Positions 1 through 11,831 of a stretch of 64,000 bases of DNA are shown here, piece after piece. The DNA comes from Sarocladium kiliense (taxonomy: Eukaryota > Ascomycota > Sordariomycetes > Hypocreales > Sarocladiaceae). The position numbers and the translations under genes are program-made. The notes below the pieces were generated by a model, which was given only the letters and a program-made list of their open reading frames with translations, did not search any database and had not been told where the DNA came from. The stretch spans positions 1,798,001-1,862,000 of the forward strand of contig JAUZTG010000034.1 of NCBI GenBank assembly GCA_030734395.1, in the 5' to 3' direction. The stretch's first letter is position 1. Each line of letters starts with the position of its first letter.

Positions 1-487
1 ATCCTTTTCGTTCATCGCGATGCTCCCTCACCATTCTTAGAATGTCGTGCTTCAGGCCAGTGGCTCCATTTCTGGAAAGGTATTTGATGAATGCTGGTAT
101 CAATGCGATCGCAAAGAGTGAGGAGTTGACGTAGACAAGAAAAAATGGTTTGTTATACGTCCGGTCAGAGAAGATGTACTGCCTTCGCATTAGCGACCGA
201 TGTCAGTAAGACTGTACCAGTCTTGGACTCACGCTGGCCATGAAGTTTGACAATGTCCACAGAAATACTGTCAGAAGCAGAAGCGACATGCCGACAGTTC
301 GTCTTGCGAACCCATTGAGCCCGAGCTGCGTCCATAGAGTCTTGGCTGGCTGTGGCGGCGGCGGTGTCAGCGACCGCACTCTTGTCGACTGGGGTATCGA
401 CGAAGCTAAGTCGGCCGCATCATCGGAGAAGCTGCGGTGGACGATGCGAGCATCCTCATCTGGGATTGACATGGTGGTCGGGGCCAT
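1..487 (-). CDS. SLC35F/EamA-type vacuolar-like membrane transporter (N-terminal part; runs off the window)
   Basis: Only the 5' part of the gene is in the window. The ATG at 487 sits in a strong Kozak context (ACC ATG G). After about 85 residues there is an intron at 179-232 (GTGAGT...GCAG), which joins ...SNFMAS in phase 0 to YIFSDRTYNKPFFLVYVNS. The hydrophobic helix before the junction and the S-D-x-T-Y-x-K-P-F-F-x-x-Y-x-N block after it are typical of the SLC35F5/THI74-like branch of drug/metabolite transporters. The first 60 residues are polar and probably cytosolic. The family sits in vacuolar or other endomembranes; the substrate cannot be predicted. A second ATG at 472 is an alternative start. 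The family call is fairly sure; the C-terminal bulk is outside the window. Confidence 0.82.
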
Positions 488-1093
488 GGTCGCCTGATCT
501 CCCTGGGCTCGTGACCTTGAAGCGACAGGAGTTGTGGCGCGCCGCAATCGGTGCGGTCATTTGCTCTCGTTGTCGATGGCTATCAAGTCGGAGCAGCACG
601 CGCGCTGAGCGGTCCTCTTGTGTACGCCCAGCGTTATTACAGGGACAGAGAAGGTAGTGTCGTCACCTCAAGGCGACACGGCGGCAGATATGTGTGGTAA
701 GCAGACGAGGTTCGATCTCGGTCAGCAAATTATTGAGTGCGACGTCGGAAGCTGGTGGCTGTTTGACGGCTACCACCGCTGCCCGTTTGCGTTAGGGCGG
801 GGGCGGGCCTCTGCCAGTTAAACCTAGCGGCGCGCCGCAAGGGTTTCAGGGTCTGACAGCGCATGCCCCTCCTTGTACAGCCGTTGAGCGCCATCAAGCG
901 GACTTATGCATGATATTAAGTGTTTGGAGACCAGGCATGAACGGAGTAGACTTCTGACCGTAAGGAGTCGAAGCAAGTTACCTTCCTACAGGCATTGTAG
1001 CAGCTGCGGGCGATCCAATTGGCGCTGGAACTGGCGTTATGCCCACCCGTAAATCCTGATAGAAAGCCATCGAGAATACGGTTATCTGTCTAA
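488..1093. other. Intergenic region (promoter side of the SLC35F-like gene)
   Basis: About 600 bases lie between the stop of the NMT1-like gene and the start of the SLC35F-like gene, both on the minus strand. I see no convincing coding frame, tRNA or repeat; open frames here lack coding character. It should hold the promoter of the SLC35F-like gene and the 3' UTR of its upstream neighbour. Confidence 0.5.
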
Positions 1094-2035
1094 TTACAGC
1101 TGTACAACCATGGCCTCGCCCTTCATCCCCTTGCCCTCGGCTAGCACTCCAGCCTTCCGAAGAATCGACATGCAGTTGCTGATCACCTCACTCCTCACGC
1201 CCTCAGTTGCCTCTGGGTACCTCACCGTCTTCATCCACTCCCTCGCATCTTCCTCGCTGTAGTCCAAGTTCGTGTAGATGAACTTGACTGCCTCCTCCGG
1301 GTTCTGTTGGAAATGCTTGATTCCCTTATCTAGCTTTCCAAACAGATCCTTGACTCTTACGTCATTGTTCGAGGTCAAGGCCGTAGAAGCAACAATCTTC
1401 CAGCTGCTCCAGGGGGTGTAGATCTCGCCGACTCGACGGATCTCACCAGAGTCGTAGTAACGCTTGGATGTGAAGTGTTCCCACATGAAGAAGTCAGCCT
1501 CGCCGGAGTTGACGCCGTCGCGGAGTTTGGCGAAGGTGTTGAGAGGCACGACGGAAGAGAACGGCTCTGTGCCAGGGGTGGAGAGCCAGCCTTTCGTGTC
1601 AGCAAGCACGTAGCCCATGACATAGCTGCCGGAGCCAATTCGAGACACGCCGATCTTCTTGCCTTGCAGAGACTCTACAGACGAAATATCTGGCCTCTTT
1701 GCGCCGGTTGAGATGGCCCAGCCTGGGATGTGGATCAGTTCCTGGTCTCAACGCGAAATTGCGGGAGCCGTACATAGTGGTGACTCAACATAAGTGCCAA
1801 CAAGTCGGTACCCGCCGTCTCCTTCAACATCTTCCTTGCCCAGTCCGGCAATCCAAGCTTCAGTCAAGCCGATACCGATGTCAATCTCGCCAGCGCGCAA
1901 TGCCGTGATCATGTGGCCCGTCCCAGAGGGGAACTCGCGCAATGTTGCGTCCAATCCATAGTGCTGCTTGGCGAAGTGAATCGGCGTTGAGAAGTGTTCC
2001 GGCACAAAGCCGATACGAAGAGGTCCTGATGCCAT
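1094..2035 (-). CDS. NMT1/Ca3427-like periplasmic-binding-fold protein
   Basis: A 296-residue protein from two exons (2035-1774 and 1722-1094). The 51-base intron (GTACGG...CCCAG) removes an in-frame stop and restores ...YVESPLCWAISTG in frame. It opens MASGPLRIGFVPEHF, followed by G-T-G-H-M-I-x-A-L-R-x-G-E-I-D-I-G and L-T-E-A-W. This is the bilobal substrate-binding fold of ABC nitrate/taurine/thiamine-precursor binding proteins, here in the soluble fungal subgroup represented by Candida Ca3427. There is no signal peptide. Members resemble THI5/NMT1 thiamine-pyrimidine synthases, but that catalytic cysteine motif is not evident, so I would not call it a thiamine enzyme. The ligand is unknown. 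The ABCC transporter gene lies immediately upstream in the same orientation, but nothing in the sequence links the two functionally. Confidence 0.82.
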
Positions 2036-2345
2036 GGTGAGTTTGCCACAAAACAAAAGTGTTTGAGATGTGTTGTTTGAGATGGTGAAGATGGAGATGG
2101 AGAGTCCATCGGCTCGCGGCTAGTGATTTCAATGACAAGATCGGAACCCCGCGGGACATGAGATGGATGGTGGGGGTTGTGCGCTTATAAGTTGACGCGG
2201 CCTCACCCGACAACCACGAATAGTTTCGCCCTTCCATCGCAGAGATCAAAACCCGCAGTAGTATGATACGGCCTAGGAACTTCGAATATGCATTTGAATT
2301 CACACAGTAGTGACACCATATACATGAGATGCCCGCAGCGCTGAT
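2036..2345. other. Short intergenic region upstream of the NMT1-like gene
   Basis: About 310 bases separate the end of the ABCC gene from the start of the NMT1-like gene, both on the minus strand. It should contain the promoter of the NMT1-like gene. I see no distinct element beyond CT/AG-rich stretches near 2070-2100. Confidence 0.4.
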
Positions 2346-5300
2346 CTAATGACCGTCGGCGTGGTAAAGCTTCGCAAACACACCCGCTCTGTTCAACAGC
2401 TCGCTGGGAGCGCCTGACTCCACGATCCGGCCTTGATCCATCACGATGATCTTGTCAAAATCCATCAAGGTGTTCAATCTATGTGCAATCATCAAAATAG
2501 TGCGACCTTGGAACTCGTCTCGAATGATCTGCTGCATTTGAGCATCCGTCTGCTTGTCGACACTGAGGTATTGATCGTTAGCGGAAACGCACATTTTGGG
2601 GAGAGGCTGGCTATGTACGTACTTGCTTGTCGGCTCGTCGAGTATGAGGAATTGGCTCTTCTTCAGAAGGGCTCTTCCCAGACAGAATATCTGCCTTTGG
2701 CCGTGGGAGAGAAAAGTGCCGTCCATTCGTTCGTCAAGCTTGTTCGAGGCATCGGATTTTGAGACAATCAGGGCCCAAAGACCAACACGTTCCAGAGCAT
2801 TCACAATATCTGCATCTTCATGTTCTCCTGTCGGGTCCATGTTGAATCTGACTGTGTCGTTGAACAGGAAGGGCTCTTGTGTGAGACAGCTCATGCGGTT
2901 TCGAACTTGGTTTCGCGCAATGCTCATGAGGTCCTGACCATCAATCGTCATCTGACCGCCCGTGATGTCTACCATGCGAAGAATTGCCTGGACCACAGAG
3001 CTCTTGCCACTGCCACTCCGCCCACACAGGCCAACCCGCTCTCCGGAGCTCAAACTCAATGAAACATTTCGCAGGGCCAATTCATCGGTTCCGCTGCTGC
3101 TGTTAGCCAAGCCGACTTAGAGTAGGGAAGGGCTTACTTGTATGTCAGTGACACATCTTGCATTACGAGTGTGCCGCTCTCTGGCCACTCATCAGGAGGG
3201 TTTGCATTATTCTCGGCTGATGATTCAGATGGCGTCGTTTCTGAAAAGGTTTTGACTCGAGAGACAGCGCCAAGAGAGGTCTCCAGTGCAGACCAATGGA
3301 TCATGACACCTTGCAGGCTGTCTCCCAGGTTCATCATGTTGACCAAGGCAATGCCAAGTAATGAAGGTGGAAACCTGCCCTTCAGAGTGATAGCGAGGGT
3401 CACCAAGAGCACTGTGAGTAAGCCCACAATGAGCTCCATCACTAGAGCCAGCCAGCGTTGTATGCATCCCATGAGATATGACGGCTTCTGAGCATCATCC
3501 AGCAGTCGAAGGTTCTTTGCCTGGTACTGCGACGTCCAGCCAAAAGCTCTGATGGTCGCAAGTCCGGTGATAGACTCAAGAAAGTGCGAATACAGAGGAG
3601 CCTTATGTTCGATCCTGGAAGCGTTGTTAGAACGAACTCTCTGTCACGACATGTGAACTTACTCTAAGAGACGAAGCTGCTTAGAAGTTCGGACGTAGAA
3701 GCGCTGAATCAACACCATGAGGAGGAGGACCGGCGGTACTGAGAGCGCGAACCAGGTGACGGCACCAATTGCAAGTCCCGCTGCTCCAAAACATGAGCAT
3801 AGGTCTACTTTGGTTAGCCAGCCGCAGTTCATATCATCTGCGTAGATATCGACTCACTTGCTAGAAAGACACCCAATGCTACCGGGAGATCAAAATCGAT
3901 GAGTCGCATATCTTGACTGAACCTGCACATGTGTTAGCTGGCTAGGTGATTCCTGGTGGTTGCTTTCATATCCATTACCTGTTGATCAGGTTCCCATTCT
4001 CAACATTGGATAGAAACGACATCGGCGCGCTTGATTCCCTATCAGTACAATTCCATGTTGGGTTCGAAGACTGACGTACTTCATTACTGCATCAAGCACG
4101 CGATTGTGCAAAATATAGCCGCTTACTGGACCGAAGACGACAAGGAACACGCTGAGAGTAAATTAGTCGTGCAACCCAGCAGCACCAATGAAGTTCGACT
4201 CACACGATGAGGCCAATTACCAATGCATCTTGCAGTACTCCCAACGTTGCATAGAGACTGAGCCAATATCCAAGGTCATTGCTCGGTCGACCGCGACCAT
4301 CGCCCCACCAGGTCAGCATAACGACTTCATTCGCAGTCAGTACTCTGGACTCAACCATGGGTTCAACGTTTCTGGCTTACATCGTACGATGCCTGCTGTT
4401 TCGGCACTGGCAGCAACAAGCAGAAGTAACGCAACATTGGTTAGCTTCACGGCTCTGAAGTAATACATGAAGATCGATCGATCAGCCGGGGCAGTTTTGG
4501 TCTCCTCTACGGTCTGGGCCTCATGTTCGATCTTCTTAGTCTCTTCTACGCTCTTGCTGTCCTCGTCTCGACCGCTTTCGCTGTCTGTGCAAGTATTGCG
4601 AACATTGAGTTGGCTCACGTATCCATGACTGAGCTCAAGATCCCTGAAGTGCCCCTGCTGGGTGATGCTTCCAGAATCAAGGGCAATGACATAGTCAGAC
4701 TGCGGTAGTCGGTTCACTGGGGGTCTGAAGTCAGCCTTCTAAGTCACTTGCACTTTACCTAGAAGTTCTCACCATTATGCGTTGCCAAGACTACAGTTAT
4801 CCCATTCTTCCTGAGAAGACCTCCTGGGGCAAATACGCTGGCGAAGACCTTCTGCTCCGTGATCTTGTCGAGTCCACTGAACACGTCGTCAAATATTGCG
4901 ATCCTTTTTCTGGAGTAGATGGCGCGAGCGATTGCCTAGGGTCTTGTCAGTACAAACCGTCTGGCAGGACAGTTTAAGAGGCTTACCACGCGCTGCTTTT
5001 GACCTCCGCTCAATTTCACCCCATTATCGCCAACTATCGTATCCGCTCCCTTTGCGAAGGAAGCAAAGTCAGTTATCAGATCGCAGGCCCCGATGACCGT
5101 ATCAAACCACATCTCATCGAAGTCCCCAGATTCTGCAACGACATTCTCACGAAGAGTGGCATTGATCAACCAAGGTGTCTGGTCGCAGAAGGCAATATTC
5201 GATTCTGTGAGATTCATGCACCCCTTCGAGCAAGAAATTTCCCCGAGAAGAGACTTCAAGAAGTTCGACTTCCCGGAGCCCACTGGGCCGATAACCATTG

Positions 5301-7530
5301 TGAGTGATCCCTGGTCAGAGCCTCCGATGGTTGTATTGACATCTTGGAGAACGTCTCCTTGGCCCCAGCTAAAGCAGCCGTTATTGATCTGGATGCTGGG
5401 ATATTGATCGTATAGTTGCCCGTCTACTCGGCCCGGAACAGCTCTCTTGCTGCTTTCTAGGAATATTCTACCATCAACACGTTCATCTAGACACAAGAAG
5501 TCTTGTATCCTACCAAAGGCAGCAAAAGCAGAGACGGACGCTGTCACGGCGCCCAGTAGATCTCTCAATGGGGCCAACATGACATTAAGGATCGAGAGTA
5601 CCACAGCAGCTTGGGCAGCCGTGAAGTTATCGCTGCCACTCAGTTTCGCCACAATAGCATACGCACCAAAGGCAATAGTTTGGGTCTGCGTAGTAGCAAT
5701 GTTCGCTATTCGGTCAGTTTGAAGTTCTTTGGGACGGTGTCAAGACTGGGCGTGGCTTGTTCTCACTAATTGCGTTGTCGGCGACCAGCAGCCATCGGAA
5801 TCGCCGCCCTCCACTGATATCCCGTCGGCGCTTTTCCTTTACCATGCTGGTAAAGCTCTCGACGAATCCCAACATCTTAACAGCCTTGATGGAAGAGACC
5901 ACTTGTGTGGTGAAGTTGAGCCGGTCTTGCGCGGCCTGTTGATAGATCATCAGTCGACCACCCATGGCTTTGCCCACAAAGCTAGACATGGCCAACGAGC
6001 CTGAGAGAGGTCAGTTCCGTGGGATAAATGGTCAGATCATATGACATACCCAGTGCTGCAATGATTGGGACTACGCAGACAGCTCCGAGTTGCGAAGCCA
6101 GCATCCACATGGCTACGCCGACAGTGAGAGATCCTGCCCACCACTCGATGAGCAGTGGCCTGAGTCTGTCCACCAGTGTCTCGACATCATTTCCCATTAA
6201 AGCAACTGCGGACGACTGGTTAAGATTGACGGTAGGTAGCCGAATCATCTTGGGGTAGATGAGCGTTATGAGGCCTCCTCGAACAATTGCACCTGTTCGT
6301 TGAATCAGGTGCTCATACCAGGCTTGAATCAGCTACAAAGCACAGCATCAGTTGAATGTCGGTCATTCAAGGGGGTTTGCCTTACAGCAGACCTAATAAA
6401 CACTAGGGCAAAAGCACCAATGAGACCGTAGCCCACGTTCTTAGACAGCTCCTCGCTAGATGTCGTGAGGTAGCGCAGGGCATGCGAGATGAGGAATGGC
6501 TGCGAGAGGCGCAGAGCGATCAGAGCCAAGCGAGGTGGGACTATGAACATCACATCCCACTTGACAGCTTTGACGGTGGCCAAGAAGAGGCGACGCTTGT
6601 TTTTGCCACGAAGTGCTGTGTGTTGTTGTTAGTGGGCGTCTCTCAAGCGGCATTCAGGTCGTACCTCGCTCTCCGGCATGGTCGAATCTCGCAGCAACAC
6701 TTGCTGAGTCCAGCTTCTCATTGATGCTGGGAATGTCCGCAAGCGCGAGATTGCCTTTCCATCCATGGAAGAAGAGTGAGTTAAGCCAAAGGAAAAGCCC
6801 TCGATTCAAAGGCCCACTCGTGCTTTCCGACGATGGCGGTGTCTTCCTATCGATCAAGATGCGCTGCTTCTCTATCGTCTCAAGCACCAGCAATGCAACC
6901 TTGCAAGCCAGTGAAGCTGATAAGACGGCGGCAAAGTCAACATTGACTGACAGAAGCCACTCGGTGCGGATGCGCGCGGCGTCGAACATAGCTGAGAGGA
7001 CCAGATATGCCGTGAGGAGGAAGGATGGACGAATGGTCTTGACATGTTCCACGTGCGAGATTGGAATAATGCTGCAGGCAGTGAGGACATTGAAAACTGC
7101 GACTGCTATAGACAGGCGAGTGTTGAGGAGCTTTGTTGACGCTGTGAGGGCAAGGAGTGCAATCTGAGAGACCGCAAGAGCACATGAGGTGACCTATTTG
7201 ATATTGAGTTAGGATGAAGGCCACGAAGGAGGGAATGCCTATACAACGAACCAACTTGGGCGCATATGTTGCGCGCTTCCTAGTTTTGTCACTCCTACGA
7301 AGGAGATAGAGTCCCCTAGGTCCAGCACTGATGAGGAAGACAATGGCCGGCAGCAGAGTCAGGATGCTTTCCTGAAAGAGGACTGCGAAATGGTCAGCGC
7401 TATTGTGAGTCCGCACGGTGATTTACACTGGCAACAGACGTGTGAAGTCGAACCCGCCACGGCATTCATCTCCAGTGACAGTCGGCCCAAATTGGTCATC
7501 GCGACACACTGTTGTGTTCACCAAATCCAT
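2346..7530 (-). CDS. Full-length ABCC-type (MRP-like) ABC transporter
   Basis: A multi-exon gene for a protein of roughly 1,400 residues exporting drugs or conjugates across the plasma or vacuolar membrane. The start MDLVNTTVCRDDQFGP is followed by an intron at 7383-7439 joining ...GFDFT to LLFQESILTLLP, a typical fungal ABCC N-terminus with an N-terminal membrane domain. The order is then TMD1, NBD1, TMD2, NBD2. NBD1 has Walker A GPVGSGKS, signature LSGGQKQR and Walker B IAIFDDVFSGLD, with Asp where the catalytic Glu would be. This is the normal ABCC asymmetry. NBD2 has Walker A GRSGSGKS, a slightly unusual signature LSHGQRQ, and Walker B LILDEPTSNVD split by an intron (GTACGT...CTCAG). It ends in H-A-D-G-H. 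More than ten short introns are present; I checked several but not all, so the interior exon map is approximate. Confidence 0.9.
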
Positions 7531-8775
7531 TACTCGAAAGATTGATAAATATTAAGGGTCTGCGCCGTGCTAGAGCCGGGCTGGGAGAGGTAAGATAAGA
7601 AAAGAAGGGAAAGGAGAAGAAAACAGGAAGAGACCACGGCCCGACCTCGATATGCAAGATATGCAAGATATCTTACCTGATTCTACCAGGCTGACCTTCC
7701 CCTCACCACTGCCCAGACATGCCAATGTCCTTCCCACGGCGATCTTGCCCTACGGGCGAACACTCTCACCATTGACTCCATCCCGTGCCTATCTACCTAG
7801 TCTTCCGCCTGCGTGCCCTGGGTTCAATCATCGCTCAACTAATTGGGCCAGATGAAATGCAGCATTCTTCAATGATACAATACTATACATATTTGCAGCC
7901 TTGGTATTCATGTGATACTAATCGTAGTTTGTGCCGTCACATGCGAGGCATTGCCGGCCTTAGTTAGTCTCAATTAACAACCCCTGGTCAGGGGAGGATC
8001 TACCTGCATAATGAGCCAACAGCAGGACGCCCGAAGCTTAAGCTATGGCCTTGACAGTGAGGCTGCCTCAGTCTTCCTTCTTGCCGCGCCTATCAATCAA
8101 AGTGCATGTCTGTCCTCCTACTAGTAATACGTGGTCTTGACGCGACTCTTCTCGCCAAGCGGCAACGCGCTCTGCTCAGCAGTTGGGTCCAGCAACGGCA
8201 GAGACGGTGACACCGAAGTACCGTAAAGTTCGCACAGGCCACTTCTGCAATGACTCGCAACGCAGAGACAAACATTCCCTATCCATCGTCGAAAGGCACC
8301 ATCGGCTATATACATGAGTCTGTCTGCTATAGCCCTTTCTGCATCAATCTCTATCTGCCAGCACTCCATTCAACCTAAGCTCGGATCACCGTGACAGTCT
8401 GAGTGGGCTCTCGCCAATACACCTGCCAAACAGAGCCCAGAATAACACCTCTCGCACCTTTAGAAACCTTCGCTTATTGAGAGCCACAGTTCCCTATGCT
8501 CAGTTTCGAGGTCGGCATTTGTCATTGACCCCTGTGTGCAATATATCCAGATTTGTAAGGTGGTTAGTTGTGGTCGATGGACGGGTGTACAGTTCAGTAA
8601 GTAGGTATAGGGATATATATTGAAGGTCAACCGACGTGTCCGTTCTCCATCCTGTTACCGAAGCATTAGCCAACGACCAGCCAATTCTTGAGGAAGAGGT
8701 CTCAACAAGTGAACTATCTCCTTTGTTCCCCCTCTGTCTTCTCCACCCTGGCAAACAAAAAAGAACCTTCCGAAA
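7531..8775. promoter_or_regulatory. Divergent intergenic region between the ABCC transporter and a small secreted protein
   Basis: This 1.2-kb region separates two genes transcribed away from each other. On the ABCC side a purine-rich tract (about 7585-7640) reads as a pyrimidine-rich 5' leader on the minus strand. It is followed by short tandem copies of ATGCAAGAT around 7650-7672. On the other side, TATATAT at about 8614-8620 lies some 155 bases before the ATG at 8776, and a CT-rich leader occupies 8715-8770. No gene is apparent in the middle. Confidence 0.5.
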
Positions 8776-9193
8776 ATGCAGCCTTTCACCCTTCTCCTCA
8801 CGTCCCTCGCTGGCCTCGCCCTGGCTAGCCCAGTCACTCTCGACACTCGCCAATCCTGCAGAGACCTGACCTGCTCCTTCACTGGCACCCTTCTTCGCGT
8901 CAACCAAGTAGCCGAGTGGACCAAGGGGTTCAACTCACAATCTATCGCTCTCACCGGCACCGGCACCTTGACCATCACCTCCGCCCCCGTGTGCAGTGGG
9001 CTCACTTGCAGCGCCGCCATCAAGGCCGCCAAGTCCAACACTTCACGCCAGCTAAAAGGTCTTGCGTGAGTGGAATCCTTGTCTTCGTCAATTTGTGACC
9101 TGCTGACCCTTCTTTGTGCCCGCTTCGTACAGCATTACCCCAGGCTACGCCCACGTCAACTGGGATTGCCAGGCTACAGCCACCAGCTGCTGA
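8776..9193 (+). CDS. Small secreted cysteine-containing protein (effector-like candidate)
   Basis: Two exons (8776-9065 and 9133-9193) with a 67-base intron (GTGAGT...TACAG) give a 116-residue protein. Residues 1-18 form a signal peptide (MQPFTLLLTSLAGLALAS) with an Ala-x-Ser cleavage region. The mature part has six cysteines at about 28, 33, 73, 78, 109 and 116: two C-x4-C pairs and a final C-x6-C ending exactly at the C-terminus. That suggests three disulphides. A Thr/Gly/Ser-rich stretch (residues 53-70) lies between the pairs. A CT-rich leader and a TATA-like element precede it. I do not recognise a family. Its size, secretion signal and cysteine count fit the broad class of small secreted proteins that includes effectors and surface-active or antimicrobial proteins; this is inference. 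Confidence 0.75.
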
Positions 9194-9685
9194 TAGGCAC
9201 GAACGTTCGCAATACACTTGCATGGCAGCATGACACTCGAACGATTGGTTCTGTGACATCGTCAGGGAAATAGTCGAGAATATTCTTCTGTAAACAGAAT
9301 GGACTCTTCCTAGGGTAGCCATACTAGCAACGCATGTACGAGTGCCTAGACACATGAGCCAACATTTGACAAATTGTCGGATGTACCACAATCATCTGGT
9401 GTTAGTTATTGTTGTCTTGTTCTTGGCCCAATGCCACTACTACCCTCCATCCTACCTCGACAATCTGAGGTACATTACCGGCACGCTTGCATTCGCTTCT
9501 TACCTACACGCTATGAAGGATAAGAAGCGCGTCGAGTTTGGCTTCCTGTCCTAAACGATGGATTGTGTTTCACTCATGTAACGAGGTAATGATCCACGGC
9601 ACTTGCAAACCCACAGCCAACCGTGTTGTACAGAAGCTGTATTGGTCTCGCATCGAGGTTATCTAGTGTCCGCTCTAAGTCCCAT
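9194..9685. other. Convergent intergenic region
   Basis: About 490 bases lie between the ends of the secreted-protein gene (plus strand) and the MFS gene (minus strand). It presumably holds both 3' UTRs and polyadenylation sites. The open frames within it show no recognisable protein. Confidence 0.45.
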
Positions 9686-11333
9686 CTATGCCCTTCCATC
9701 GTCACGGTCGTTATCCTGGTATGTTGCCGGTGGCGGCGGCTCAGTCTTTGGCGGCCGCACCCAAAGTAGCGCGACCCAACAAGCGATACAAGTACATGCG
9801 ATGTAGAACCAGGGCAGGCCTATCCAAACGCCCTTCCAAGCAATGCCCTTGTTGAAGCAGAACGCCAGCACAGGGCCACCGATGAAGGCACCGAGTACCT
9901 CAGATATCCCGATGAGTGCGTAGAGGCGCGACGTGAACTCGACCGATACATAGTGAGATATCGTGGCTCGCGCCAGTGGGCTGTCTGCAGCTCCGAATGT
10001 GCCCACGAAGAGACCCATCAGGAACAGAACAATATTGTGACTGAATCCCTCAATTATAGCACCAAAGATGAGGAGCAGTGTTGAGATGCGAGTCAGGAAC
10101 AGGTCCTTACGGAACGTGGTGAATCCGACGCGGGGAGACATGAGATACTGGGACACCCTCGGCAAAGCGGCAAGAACCACCAAATTGAGCACACCCAGCG
10201 GAGAGAGGAGAATGCTCGTCTCAGCAAGTTTCCAGCCGAAGTGCTTGCTAATGTACTGCCCCAGAGTCCCAGTATACGCTGTGAACCTGGCGTTCTGTGA
10301 GATGAAAGTGACTAGGATCAATGGGATGTTGATGTTCTTCAGCATGCTCAAAGACTCCTTCAGATCTTCGATTCCGCGCTTGATATGGGCTTTGAACGTC
10401 TTCTTAGTGGGCGGCTCAGCGGGATCTGTCTCCATCTTTGCAACAGTGAGGGTCTCCGGGATGGCGAGAAAGATGGCGATAACGATAGGTGTGGTAAAGA
10501 TGACCAGCCAGATAGGTACCCAGGGACCATAACGTGACATCAAAATACCTGCAAGTAAAGGCCCACAAAGTCCACCGAGGGTTGCTCCGAAAGTCAAGTA
10601 GAGAAAGTTCGATGCTCTGTGAAAATGTCAGGACAGTGTCACTCTCGCAGCTGAGATAAACCAACGTACTTGTCTTTCTCGTCAGAGACATCGGCTACGA
10701 TAGCATACAGTGTCGACAGTAAAACAGGCACACCCCCACCGATGAGCTGGAAAACAGAGCCAGCCATGAGAATGTAGGGATGATCACGGATGTAATCCCG
10801 CTGAGTCCCGAGTCCGAATGGTGCGAACAGGAAAGAAGCTGCCACCCCAGCGTAGCTGAGAAGAACTGTGGGTTTTCTGCCAATCTTGTCCGCGAGGATA
10901 CCGTATGGGAAAGCCACGAGTAAGGCTAAGACATCGCGGTGAGCTGATGCTGCGAACAGTTGAGGGAGTGGGCGGACGTACTCATAAGGTTGCTGATCAA
11001 ACTGAGCCAGCCCATGATTGTTGATAGGCGAGTCTGGACATTGTCAACTTTGCATTTCATCTCATCGATGATATCGGGGGAATTGTCCTCATAATACGCG
11101 TGGCAGAGAGCGTCTTCGATGAGGCGGTAGACGGGCATGAGGATCATCATGCCACTCGCGACGACAGAGAACTTGGCGGTCGCAACAAGCAGAACAACGG
11201 TGCCTGGTGTGCCGACTTGCCACCTTGAAGGATTGAGGCGCACCCCTTTGTGAGAAATGGGTTGGTCGGGATGGTCATCGACTTCAAGGAGATGTGCCTC
11301 CTCCGAGACCATGTCGACTTGTGGTTGAGCCAT
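9686..11333 (-). CDS. MFS (major facilitator) transporter
   Basis: Three exons (11333-10982, 10925-10670, 10616-9686) with introns of 56 and 53 bases give 512 residues. The first 60 residues are a polar cytosolic tail, followed by TM1 around GTPGTVVLLVATAKFSV. The loop 2-3 signature is GILADKIGRKPTV, the canonical MFS G-x-x-x-D-x-x-G-R-x-x. The second half has G-A-T-L-G-G-L-C-G-P-L-L-A-G and ends in a Pro-rich acidic tail. About 12 membrane spans can be drawn. Both intron junctions restore continuous frame (...NLM-T-LLVAFPYG and ...DEKDK-ASNFLYLTFG). It belongs to the loosely defined fungal DHA-type group often annotated as general substrate transporters; the substrate cannot be assigned. Confidence 0.88.
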
Positions 11334-11831
11334 GACAGCTGGTTGAGCGAAGAGGCGAGGATGCTTGTCTAAAGCCCGACTTTGTCTTGGAACAGCATTG
11401 GTAGTGAGTGAGCTGGGTCGACGAGAGGCGCTGACGAGGCGTTTTGCGCGTCCCAAGCTAGGGGTGTCAGGAGCAAGGTTGTTCCAGGGCTGAAACGGGG
11501 CAAAGTCGGCACTGGATGATGGAGATCTAATCTCGAATCTCATCGCGCGCCCCGGTAAGACGGAACTGGGTGCTGCCGACTCGGGCGGCCACTAAGCCGA
11601 TTGCGGGACCACTGCGGTGGCTTGGTCTACCGTCATCAAGGCAAGCAAAGGCTACGGTATCATGTGGCTGAGTCAAGGCCGTCTTATTGCTATATTCAAG
11701 TGCAGTGTAGATATTATAATTATGCATTAGACATTAGGCAGGCTGTTATAACATCGTCTCTTCTTCATGCCTCTCGGCATCCAAGTCCACCCAAATTTCA
11801 CCTCCGCCGCCACCAACACCCTTGGCGCACC
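11334..11831. other. Intergenic region upstream of the MFS transporter
   Basis: About 500 bases lie between two minus-strand genes. They contain the likely promoter of the MFS gene and the 3' UTR of the four-span membrane protein gene. An open frame continues upstream of the MFS ATG but has no ATG that would extend the protein convincingly. Confidence 0.4.

Noticed and set aside
8500..8907. 135-codon minus-strand frame overlapping the small secreted protein gene
   Set aside because: It overlaps the promoter and signal-peptide exon of a better-supported gene and shows no protein features.
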